64,000 nucleotides of DNA, taken from Siderastrea siderea (lineage: Eukaryota; Cnidaria; Anthozoa; Scleractinia; Rhizangiidae). The notes under the pieces were generated by a model. It searched no databases. It was not told the origin of the DNA and saw only the letters and a list, made by a program, of their open reading frames with translations. The translations under genes and the position numbers were made by a program. The stretch spans positions 36,211,943-36,275,942 of the forward strand of contig OZ034970.1 in assembly GCA_964030785.1 (NCBI GenBank), in the 5' to 3' direction. This document shows positions 12,701 through 24,700 of this stretch, one piece after another. Each line of letters starts with the position of its first letter. The first letter of the stretch is position 1.

Positions 12701-15700
12701 TTTGCCCTAAGAGTCTATTTAGATATATTTCGTCCAGTAATACCTTTCTTGGCGGTTTAACAGGTAAAGTTGATTGTCTTTGGAAACAGGGATCAGTACC
12801 TGTAATATAGAGATGTCTGTTTTAAAGAGGTTGAGTTAGTGTCACTTTTGGTCTCTTTCACACCAAGCTAACTCTCTGTATGTAATAGAGGAGTGTCTGT
12901 GTTACATAGATAGGGCCGGTTATTTAAACGAGGTCTAATTTAGACCGCTGTTTAAGACAATGACTGGAAATCCAAATCTTTTTATAAGTTGGTAAGATAA
13001 TACTTTTTTTTTCATCTGTGCTCTATGCCTTCCGTGACATCGTTCACAGTATGCAACGTTTAAACCGTTTTAAACGAGATTGGAATTGGTTAGACCGCGG
13101 GTTTGTTAAACTCGTGTCTAAATTTCGTTTTGTCTCTTTCGGACCAAGCGAACTGTACGTGATCGGAGGTGTCCATATAAATGTAATGTCCTGAAATAGA
13201 AGGTCGACTGTATAGAGTGGTTATTTGACCCATTGCTCGCTGATATCAGGCATATCAATTGTAAGGTATATGTCCCGGACAAGTTCTTGTGTCTGTGATT
13301 ATTGGTGCGTTAACTAGATCGTGTATTTTCTATTCCCCCTTCAAACAGTGCCTGAGGAGAAGTTTGAAGTGAAAGTCAAAGGAACCCCCCTGTACGGGCA
13401 GCCCCCATGGTGGGGCTGGGGCTCATCCGACGACGAAATCTACAACTACCCAAACACTGCGACCATTATGGAAGGTGACAGTCATGCAGAGCAGCAAGCT
13501 CTGTCACTGAAAAAGAAAAAACTTACGAGGAAGGACGCGCTTGAAATGGCGCAAAGAAGACACGGCATTGGGACATTTTCTGTGCTCTCAGAATCCAAAG
13601 CCAGAATTGTAACAACTAGGACATCTAAAACGACTTATGACCCTGAGCGGGACAGGGCGATGAAAGAGCGAGAAGAGTTTGTAGTATTTCAGAAGAAATC
13701 TGCTTTGCCCAGTCCTGGGTACAGCGATCAACTTTCTCCCGTGTTTGAGAACTCGACTAGCCGAGACTGGGAGAAGCCAATTTCGCACAGCGATAACGTG
13801 GAACGTGAAACCAGCCTCGCAGAATGCGATTCATCACTGGAAAATTCTCCGGACGATTGCAGTGAGGGACTTTCAAGACCTGGATCTTACGAGATTCCAT
13901 TTATTCCAGACTATGATGAGATTCCCGAGAGGCCTGTTAGTCAAAAGAGTGAGAAGGGGAAAATCGGAGTGCAAGATAATTCACAGAAAAGTGCTGTGGA
14001 TAAGCAAAACAGAGTAACAAGAAAGAAACCTGTAAATAAAATTAAGAAAAGAACTACTGCTTCTGATGCTTCAGCGAAGAATGGTAAAACATCATCAGGT
14101 AAATTAAAATTGTCTTTCTAAAGAATACTTCCATAGTGTCTGGGCCTTCGTGAAAAAAGAAACGTCAAGTTTGGCATTTTATGATGCTAATAAATCTTAA
14201 GAACACGCGTCATCAGCTTGTTCCAGACCCTGTAGAAACAGTTGAGCCGTTCCCCTTTTTCAACTCAAGACGTTACTCAGCCTACATTCTACCAAATTTA
14301 AATTTATTTTACGTACACCCATACACACGAACAATTAAGTAATGGCTGAATTCCACCCTTATTAGAGCAGTTTTCAAGTTAGTGTCGAAAGAAATGTTGT
14401 GTTTGCTTTGATTTTGCTTTACTACGTCCTCTGATTGGTTAAAAAAGCTCGCGCCACTTTCTCAACCAATCAGACGCAAAACCAAAACCAATCGTGACTT
14501 GTTCGTACGCGTTTTGCCGCGCTTGATGCTAATTACTTGTATTTTGCTGTAATTTATGATTGATTCATTTTGTGTTTTGTTTCCGTTGTGATTGGATAGA
14601 GTAATTACTTTGGTTTTAGTTTTACGACACTCATTTGAAAACCGCTCTATCACTGTTAATTCTGCCTTTGGTAAATTTGTCTGAAGTTAAAATGTGGAAG
14701 CAAAAGAAAATATCATGAACAAGTTAATATTTTGTACTAAACTAGTGAAGATGGACGCTGAAACTGGATTAGCTTAAATCACAGACCCAATGGTGACACT
14801 GACAGAGACAGCAAAATTTCAATTAGGGTAATTAATTGCAAATTAATGCTTTTGTTTCAGGTTCCAGAAAACATTCTAGTGACACCAGCGAGTCCGAGTG
14901 CGAACCGTCCTCGCACCCCTCACGAAGATTGGGCGTGGCCACTAGGGGTTCCCCTTCCTCCAGTAGGGTGTTCGGTCTGACTGAAGTGAGCTTGCAAAGA
15001 GAAGGTTATGGAGACAGTAGAGAGGTTAGTTGCATAACTAGTTCTCTAGACTTTGGTTTGGGATTAGCCTGTGAACAGGCTCCACGGTGAGGCGAATAAC
15101 GCGAAGAACGCGGACTCGGAACCTGTTCACTGACAGGCTAGTTTGGGATGGGAAAGAGGTGAAGGCTGTCATTAGGAGCAGTCCTTGCACCAGTAAGCGG
15201 GTAATTGGTCTGACTGTGGGGATACAATAGAGACAGTGTATAAGTTATCGCCGCGAATTTGTACTCGACGCGTCGTATTGCGGTAATTTATGCCATCGAT
15301 TAGCTATACCGCATTCCGTGGTACTGCAAAATACACAAGAACCTGGCGGAAAAAATGAGGACCTCAGAATATTCTCATATCGCATTCCCATTAACGTAAT
15401 CCAGTCAAAACGGCGTAATCCAGTCTGCCGGCACAGCCTTTCCCGCAGTCGTTAATTTTGTGGAGTCCTATTACCCTCCTCCCCACACTACTCCACTTAA
15501 AATCGGCTGTGGAAGAGGCTCCTGGCGGCCGAATGGAGTGTTTGTCATCCCTTCACCTCACAAATATCGTTTCAGTTAAATTTATGGTAGAATTCTTGTT
15601 CAAAAAGAATTTGTGATCAATAACAAGAGATTGTGATTTTCATCGTTAACTCCGCTTATCATCGAAGTCGGCGTTTGCAGGTGGAAATTTATTCAAACTT

Positions 15701-18700
15701 GATTTCTGTCGGCCTTAAACAAGAACAAAAAAAATGTAATGCTTACAACAGTTTGGTTACAGAGGAGATACTTGTGTCATCTAGCCCTCTTCTCTGGAAC
15801 ATTTTATTTTCCAGTTGTAGCTGTACTAAAGTTATAGCACTTACGGACAGAGCTCTAACAATATTGTAGCGGAGAAGGGTTAGTTCCAGTGACAATTTTT
15901 TAAATCTTTCAGAGCCTTTCTCCAGCTCCTCTTCCAAGCTGGGTTCAGCAGTGGGCCAATTCTGTTGACCTTCGAGGTAAGTATGATTATTGGTCCCGGG
16001 GGTACTCCCTCATATAAGCTAGACAGTATTTGCAACGCCAAAGGGTATGGTTTTCGAACCGTTTTGTCCTGGAAGAGGGCATAAATTTTGACCATTTTGG
16101 TCTGAAATGTGCGTTCTGGTCTTGAATTGGGTTTGGTTTTATGCAAACCGAAGCAGTTCCGGGGCGGGTCTGAAACAGGGTATCGACGTCGTTTCGGTCA
16201 GGTCTGAAATATAATAATAATAATGGTCTTTATTTCTCATAAAGTAAATCTACATATCTTATGTTACAAATTATACATCATAAAAATATTAATAAACTAA
16301 TCGTTAAAGGACTATATTAAACCTAACTATCTTGTACTGAGTTATGTTTGAAAGTTAGTTTGAAAATAAGGTAGGGAAAATGACAAATTTTGGTCTGGAA
16401 TAGGGACCCAAATTTTGGGGGTACCCCTCCGGGTAAGTTGACAATACAATTACATACATCTTTCGTGTTTGTCCTTTCTGTTTACTCACCCCTACCCCAT
16501 CTACTCTACAGTGCTTGATTTAGACTAGTTCCCAAGGGAAATCGGTTTTAGTTAAAGGAACTATGTCACGGTATTTTCATTCATTTTTTTGATCTGACAA
16601 AATTATTTTCTTATTGAAGGGAACCTCAAAATAATAGTTTTCTAATGTTGAAAAACACCAAAGGAGTAATAATAAACAAAAACTAAACAAGGATGGTTAC
16701 GACTGAGGGAGATTAAGACAGACTTCGAATGACAAACTTGAAAAAACTTGCCAATTTTTTCAAGATGCGTTATCCGTGACGTAGCTCCTTTAACTAAGCC
16801 TATAATCATAATCGATCTGTTTGCTAATCAATTATTGCGGCACCTCGAGGATGCAAAAGAAAAGCTTTCCGCTCGCAATTTTGAAATTATAATGAAACTC
16901 AATATCTCTCCCAAGTTACCTGTCTGACGAGCTGGAGGGTTTTACAGAGGCGCGCTATGAGAATTATCTTCCCGCATGTCACCTGTCGTGAGGCACTAGG
17001 ACTCGCTAGTTTAGAGACACTTTTTGATCGGAGACAGGCTCAAACGGTCAAAATGTTTCAAGACATCAGTGATAACCCTGATCACAAATTATACAGATTT
17101 TTACCAGAGACAAACAAACGTAGTTTTAATCTGAGAAATAGTCGAAGATATCACGTTCCTATTAGCAAAGCTATTTCCACAGCAATTATATATGGACGAT
17201 TTCATGTTTCACATTTTAGCACAGTTTTATTATTTGAATTCATTTGTATCTAATTTTAATTATCTAATTCAGCTTCAATAAACTATATAGCTAACTATTC
17301 CTGTTTTGTCACCAATCACTGTTAATGATTAGCTAATGTGTTTAGAGTCGCTATTAACAAGATACGTGTCACAAAAGGATTCATTGTTTTCGCATCAGCA
17401 GACCATCAACCGATCGAGGTGCTCGGTTCTTCTAGTGCAGCAGAAGATTCGACGAATAGCAGCAGCGTGATGTCGTCTTCCAGCCAAATTCCCGTGCCGG
17501 TACAGCCCGATGACTCAGGTAGGCGAATCAGACTTGTTTAAACACGCAACGTGTTGCTTGATCAAAGAATTTGCGCGTAAATGTTTTAACCTTTTCCAGG
17601 AATTAATTAACTTAAATCCCGGACGGTCGTTATTTAGTTCGCCTTCGACCGCCTTCCGGTAACACAGTATTTATCGCATACGTTCCAAGGCTTTTCTTGA
17701 AGTTGAAGGTATCATTCTTCTCGCCTATTGCTGAAAATGAGTCATAAGTATTGGTTAGGTTTGATATTTTGTGAAAGTAATTGATGTCAGTAGAATATAA
17801 TATCTTAGCCGTTTCCCTCTTTGATGTATTAAACCCTCGATCACGAGTCAAGTAAGAAGGTTTTAACCTCTGAGTCTGTGAATCATCCAAGTCATCGAGC
17901 AGTACTTTGCATTCTGTTGATGTTGTCGTTCGACTTTCAGTTTGTGTGAGATTTGTACTCAAACAAATCCTGTTTAATTTCCTTCCCATTGTTTTGATAC
18001 ACCCCACTGGGTACATGGTGTCGATTTCCCGTAATTCGAGTATTTAAATATTTTTTTCGATGAAACGCTTTCCAGCGTTTGGTGTTCTTAAATCTGTCTC
18101 AAACTTTGTTTACATGGTCTGGTAACTGTTTGTTTTGGCAAAATGGTTTTACCGTTTAAATGTTAATAAATAATGTACACGTAGTCTTCTTACTCTAGAA
18201 ATTGAGTTATGAAGATCTAGTACTTCCCTTTTACAGATTTTTGAGTGATTGTTGTCGCTAAAAGGGGGTACTGAATATTTTAACTGCTCATATACTACTG
18301 TAAATTTGTCGGGGAATATTTGGTATTAAATTAATATTTGGAGATATCGAACCTTTTGTTAGCTACCTCTATGGTAGATTCAGCCAGGTTTGTTGTGAAA
18401 AAAACAAATGCAAACCGATTGGCAAAATTATCACAAATTGTTATGTTCGATTGACATTATTAAACGCGAACCTCTGTAATTGAAACAAGGTTTTCTCCTC
18501 GAAATTTTGGGCGCCCTCTTTTGATGCGCTGGCACAAATTTCATGAGCCAATATATTTCATTTGTCTAGAATAGTAAACAGTTGTCGTTTGACAAAGCCG
18601 CACTGGCGTTGTCACGCAACGCATATTACGCAACGGCTCAGCAAGAAATGAGTTGTACGGGACTTCCCGCTTCCCGTACCCTTTAATCCCGTTCCAACCT

Positions 18701-21700
18701 CATTTTTCTCATTTGCTTATCCTCATTCCACTGCAAAATATTACGCGATGTTGTTGTTATTGTTTGTTTGTTTTTTGTTTTGTTTTGTTTTGGGGTTCAG
18801 GGGAACCCCGCTATGACGAAAAACCAAGGGACTGGGAAAGTGTGTTCGTTATAATGGGGTTCGTTATATCGGGGTTCTTTTCCATACATTTTACTATTAC
18901 TGGGCTGAAAAATATCGTTCGTTCTAACGGGGTCATATAGGGGTTCTTATATCAGGGTTGCACTGTATTTCTCTCACTTCCCGTGCTCTCTTTTCCCAAT
19001 TCCCGCACACTCCCCGCCCCCTTTTCTCCCGCTCTCTGCCCCCCTGTCCCCCTCGGGGTTCCCCTCTCCATCGATCAAGAACAATAGTGGACGTCAGTTG
19101 ACTACGTAGAATTCAAACTTGATTTTACTCCAGAAAAGTCTCATTTCCAGTTCGGTTTTTTTTTCCTGTAACCTTTTCGTAGAGCCAGCCTTACTAGTAA
19201 TCCTGCGACCAAACTCTTCTCAAAAAACGTAAACATTCACAGGTTACCTCGAAAACTCACCTTCAGTGAACTGGAAAACGTCTTCGTGAAATACATTTGA
19301 CGATCGGTGGTTTGAGTCGTTCCCAGCCATCGTGTTTTGTTCTCAGGCAAGAAGTTTTTCTCCACCTGACAAAATAATGGGGACCGAGTGTAAATCTTTG
19401 ACCGACTAGCATCCCATCCAGGAGGGTGTGAACGGGGTATATCTCTTAAACCGTCAAATCTACACGCCGTTGATACCCTCATCCAGAGAGGAGTAGTAAT
19501 ACCCCTAGTTGCCACATGGTACAGAAACCAGGTTAAGCTGTGGCCGTCTGGGTGAAGTGTTCGCGTGAAGCCAAAGAAATAGGAGACGTCTGCGCGCAGA
19601 CTAAGTGTGTGTTGTGTCTATCTTTTCTTGCCAGTTATGTGTCCCTTCCATTTTTGCCCTTTCTGATTGTAAATTAATCTAAATTAATCTATGTGCTTAA
19701 ATGTAATTTAATCCTACAGAAAACAAGTCTAAGCCGGTCAAGGCCGTTTCATCTCCAGTTCTCAACAGCAGACCGAGGTCGGCATCATCAAGAACAAACT
19801 CGGTAAGAGACCGGTCAAAATGAACTTGTGACATGCTATTGAACAAAGAACGGTTTTGTGGATGGGGCCAATGGCTCTCCTTGGTGTTTTAGACCAGGGT
19901 TATTTTTCATTGCGCAATTATTAATTTTTTTTTCCTTTTTTTTTTTTTTTTGCCCGTCCCTTTTTATGTTCCTGACAACCTCAGACCCTGGGAAACTCTT
20001 AAAATGAACTTAGTAAAAAAAGCCTTTCGAGCTTTCTTTCTGCCTGTCCCTTTCTTTCCTCCATTATTTCTTCAACATTGTAAAATTACCGCAAATAAAA
20101 ATTGGGAACTAACTGACACTGATTTTGTCTTTACAGCCGAGTTTGATCCGGAGCCAGAGCCTTTCGTCCTCACCGAAAACCACCCCCTCCCCCAGAGTAT
20201 CACGGAGCAAAACTATGTCTGCTGCAATTGATAGGCGCTCCTACCCGACGGGGACTGGGAGTGAGTCAGACAGAAAAGCAACTGAGAGCGCTCGTAGGAG
20301 GGGCCTGGGAAGCAGTACATCGGACGATAGTGATGTGGAATCCAGCGACACCTCACAAACCAGACAAACGAAAGAGTCGAGGAGGAAAAGCGATGAATCT
20401 GACCGGAAAGGAGTGCAATTGATCCCCGAGAAGGAAGGGAAGCGGCCGCTCTCAGCCCCTCGGCCCAACAAGACAGCGATGCTGAGGGCGCACAATAGCA
20501 GAGAAGCTATTAAGAATAGCAGCGTTAAAAACAAGACCCCAAGTACAGCAAAGTCCAGGACTGCGAAAAGCTCGTCGCCAAGCGACACAGGAAACGGAGG
20601 CGGCATAGCTGCCAATCACACGAGCGATTCGTCGCCTTCAGCCAGAGTATGGACTCCAAGCGCTAAAAGCTCGACCAAGTCCTCCACGGGCGATGATAAC
20701 CTTGAAGTCGGGGAGATTAGTAGCGAGTGTGTTGGTGATGACGTCACTCAGGAGGTGGTGGATGACGTGTTCAGTTCAGGCCCAGTCCGTTCTTTGCCAG
20801 AGTCACTTCAGATGAAACGAGATGACCCTGTCAATAAGACGTTTGTCCTCGGTAATGCTCCTTTCATTCGTTTGGTTGTATATTTGCTTGTTCGTTCATG
20901 TGTTCTATTCAATCATTTCTTTTTTCGATCCTTCGTTTTCCTTCCTTCCTTCCTTCCTTCCTTCCTTCCTTCCTATTCCTTTCTTCATTCATCCACCTTC
21001 ATTCACTTTATTCGCTAGTTCGTTTTCTCGTTCTTCCTTCCATTTATTTGCTTTTTCATTGGTTCCTGTGCTCTTTGAAATGTCTTTGCCATTTTTTCCA
21101 CGAGTGCATGACCTTTCCCTGTTAATTCTTTTTCCCCGTTATCGGTTGTTTTCTTTTCCTATTAAGAAGACAAAAGAAAATAAAAAAATCGCTCTTGACG
21201 ATGAGTTTGTATTTGACTCGTGAAACTGTTTCTTTTTTCCTTCAGATGAAGGCAACGGCGACGCGTCAGTCTCGTCTCCTGAGGATACCTCGATGCAAGC
21301 TTGGGTCAACAAAGTCTCCACCAGCGAAAACCTCCTTGAATGCAACGACACGCCTGGCAAGAAAGCAACACCAGCTTCACCGCCCAGTAGTGAAGCTGCG
21401 GAATTAAAACTAGAATCCACTAACACTCTGGGAGTAAGCTTACGCAGCAAACTTATTCCTTTCGCGCCTTTCCGCGACACTCAACCGTACACTCCCCCCG
21501 TGTCTGACCATCCTTTTGAACCACCAAGCGATTCCGCTGACGACATGTCCGGGGGGTCACGTTCATCAACCGGGGAGGGGAGGTCGGTGTCGCCTGATTC
21601 AGTCGTATCAGCGGCAGCGGCCGCTTCCCCCTCCCCTCCTTTAACTCCAAGTTCTGCAGCCAAAAAAATGTTTGATTTCAAGGGAGGAGCAACTTCATCG

Positions 21701-24700
21701 CAAAGCCGAAGACAGTGGGGTGTTACAGACAAGGTAAGTATGCGTTACAATTGCTTTAGTGAGTAAGATACCGAATACTTGTTGCATCTCGGTATAAGCC
21801 GCACTAGCTAAGAGAAACCGCTGCATAGTTTCTTAACGTGGACGCGCAAGTTGTTTAAATCAAGAACATTGTTTCTCTTGTTGCTTGTGCCGTTACGATC
21901 GTATGAAAAGAAACTTCCTTCTCCATGTAACTTTTCTTCCTTCTCTGCTTTTCCGAGAAAAGGCGAGTCCCTATGTTGACGATAAATTGTAACGATGTCG
22001 GTTTTTTTCGCAGCCTGTGGAAGATCTCATGCTTTCGTCCATCCATGCTTTCTCCGTGGAGTTACGTCTAGCTTCGGAATCAGTGCTATCAAAAGTGAAG
22101 TAAGTCTTATTGGGGGTTTTAGATTAGCAACAGTCCTTCCTTTAACTTATTGCGAGAAGTTAAGAGCGACTTTCAGTAAAAATCAAGCAAAATTTCAATT
22201 TAGCGGCAGTAGTTGAAAAATCGATTTCTTTCGTATTTTGCATATAATTAGGTATTAGTAAAGCTAGCAACCTGATGCGGTTCGTTTTCGCCAGAAGCGC
22301 TTTATTCTCGAAATAAAACGAGGAAATCGATTCTCGGGTTCCGTAGGTCAAAATCCCAGGAAATTAATCTTGAAAATCAGTACTATAAACTTGCATCGCG
22401 CTGTTAAACTGAAGCGCAGAGAAAAAGATAGGCACTTTCTATCGACAGAACAAGTCTTGTTCATTAACCAGACAGTTGTGAAACAGCAGTGGCGAAATCT
22501 GCGGAACACAAACAATTCCAACTAAAAGGCAGGTTTTGATGATCGCGTATAAACTGATTTGGAACCTAACTTCTGCGAAATAATTTAACATGTGCCATAA
22601 TTCTAAATGTTCTCAATCCTCATTCAATAGACAGCACAAACATTGAAATAAACCATACCTTGAAACTGGCTTGGGTTAACCATGCTACTTTGTTTGGGAC
22701 CAGTTCGAACTCAGCAAAGTTTTAACAAATGGGGCTTAGTGAAGTTGAATTCTGCCGTACACAAAAACACGGGAAATTTTGCTTCTTGAACCAAACGGGC
22801 TCGCTCTACTTCATTCTTTTTAATTTCCAGCGGTTAACATCCTTTTGCGTTCCAAAAAGAGGAAGAAAGAGCCCGAAATGGGCGATTATCACGTTTCCAA
22901 ACTTCTGTTCCTTCTTGTGCAAATATTCACTGTACATTTGTTTGCATTGCGTGACCAAATACCGTGACTAAATTGTTTAACCAAATTTGGATATATGATG
23001 TCACAGGTGCAGCATATTAGATGTCACGTTTTGTCATGGTTTGCACAGAGAGCTCACAACGATATCACCAGTATCGTTCAGTTTTTTCTTTTCCCTCTAC
23101 CTTTTTTGAGATCAACCGAACATTTTAGTTTGAAGCCATCATCAAGCATCAAGCAACGACGAAGAAAAGAGAGTGTGTGTAGCTTAACACGAAAATTTTG
23201 GTGTATTTCGGCATCCGGCAAAGTTGAACTTCATTAAGCCCCATTTGTTAAATTCGCTGTCTTCCAAGTTTTCCCGAAGACGGCAGCATGGATAACCCAA
23301 GCCAGTTTTAAGGTATAGTTTAGTTCAATGTTTCTACTGTCTATTGAACGAGGATTGAGACCACGTGGGGTTATGGCACGTGTTAAATTATTTCACAGAA
23401 GTTAGGTTCCAAATCAGTTTCTACGTAAACATCAGAACCTGCCTTTTAGTTTGGAATTGTTTGTGCTCATTAAATTTCGCTACTGCTGTTTTTTAACTGT
23501 CTAATTAATGAAAAAGACTTGTTCTGTTGATAAGAAGTGTCTATCTCTTTTTCCGCGCTTTAGTTTACCAGCGCGATGCAAGTTTATAGTACTGATTTTC
23601 AATATTAATTTCCTGTGATTTTGACCTTCCGAACCCGAGAATCGATTTCCTCGGTTTTTTCGAAAATAAAGCGCTTCTGGGGAAAACGAACCACATCAGG
23701 TTTCTAGTTTTACCAATACCCATTTATGTGCAAACTATGAAAGAAATCGATTTTTCAACTTTTGCCGCCGAATCCTCGATGTTTACTGAAAGTCGCTCTT
23801 AAAAGTGCAAGTTTGCGAGTATGAAACTGGAAAGGAGTGCCGACTAAATTTCGCTATAAATAATGATCAAACATATCGGTTTGACTTTAGGACTTTGTAT
23901 GACGGAAGCGAGGAGGAGCTAAATGGCACTGGCTCAAGATCAAGAAACAATTCCGATACCAAGCAGGAATCACAGAGTGCCATTCCGGATTGGAAGAGTT
24001 CGCATGCGGTACGTCAGACGCAAACAGTCGTAGGGGGAGGGGGTATGCCCATTTGGGAGTAAATCCTCTTTGGAATAGAGCGAGCCCATGACTTAGACTA
24101 GGAGCAATCTTTGTTACTACATTCGTGATCCAAGCTAATCCCGTTTGTGACTAATTTTAGCAATGCGTTTCCCCGAATAATGTCCAAATAATTCTTATGT
24201 CCAAATTCTCACTTTGTTTTAGCTTCGTTAATTCTCTTTTGAAACTCGAATGGATTAAGCCTGAATAAATATTGGTTACAGTAGGTTTCCTCTTAAGGAA
24301 AAAAATATTTAAGAAAAGAGAGCTCGAGTAAATTACTGGACACCAATATCCATGGAAAAAGGGTTTCTGTTCGAGTTGGTCGGTGTTCGAGATAGCTGGG
24401 GTCAATTGTACTACTACTATCCAGCCAGGGGTAGCAATGAATCACACTCGTTGATGGAGGATTTTTGCTTTTGCAGGAGATCGCGGGAATATTCCGAAAT
24501 TTGCGGAAGGTCGAACTTCGCCTTCGCAGTAAGTATTTTATCGTCAGCTTGTAACAGTTCATTTGTTGTTTAACTTATGTATTAGAAAGCTAAGGCCTCT
24601 ATATCTGAAAAAAATGAGTATTGCCCTATTGCTCAGCTCATATGTAATAAATAGATTACTTTCTTGAATCTCGGTATGAGCCGCTGTGGACACCCCAATA

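Noticed and set aside
15880..16146. Minus-strand frame of 88 codons
   Set aside because: It covers an antisense exon and a dispersed repeat edge; no independent support.
17630..18016. 128-codon minus-strand frame in a CEP170 intron
   Set aside because: The longest unexplained open frame there, but it has no recognisable domain, start context or splice partners; kept only as a possible repeat fragment.
19237..19515. 92-codon minus-strand frame
   Set aside because: No domain, no splice context and biased toward Arg/Ser/Thr without conservation clues.
20241..20615. 124-codon minus-strand frame
   Set aside because: Antisense shadow of the Ser/Arg-rich CEP170 exon 20137-20851.
20822..21223. Plus-strand frame of 133 codons in another frame of the CEP170 intron
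   Set aside because: It is intronic and driven by the CTTC array; the true exon ends at 20851.
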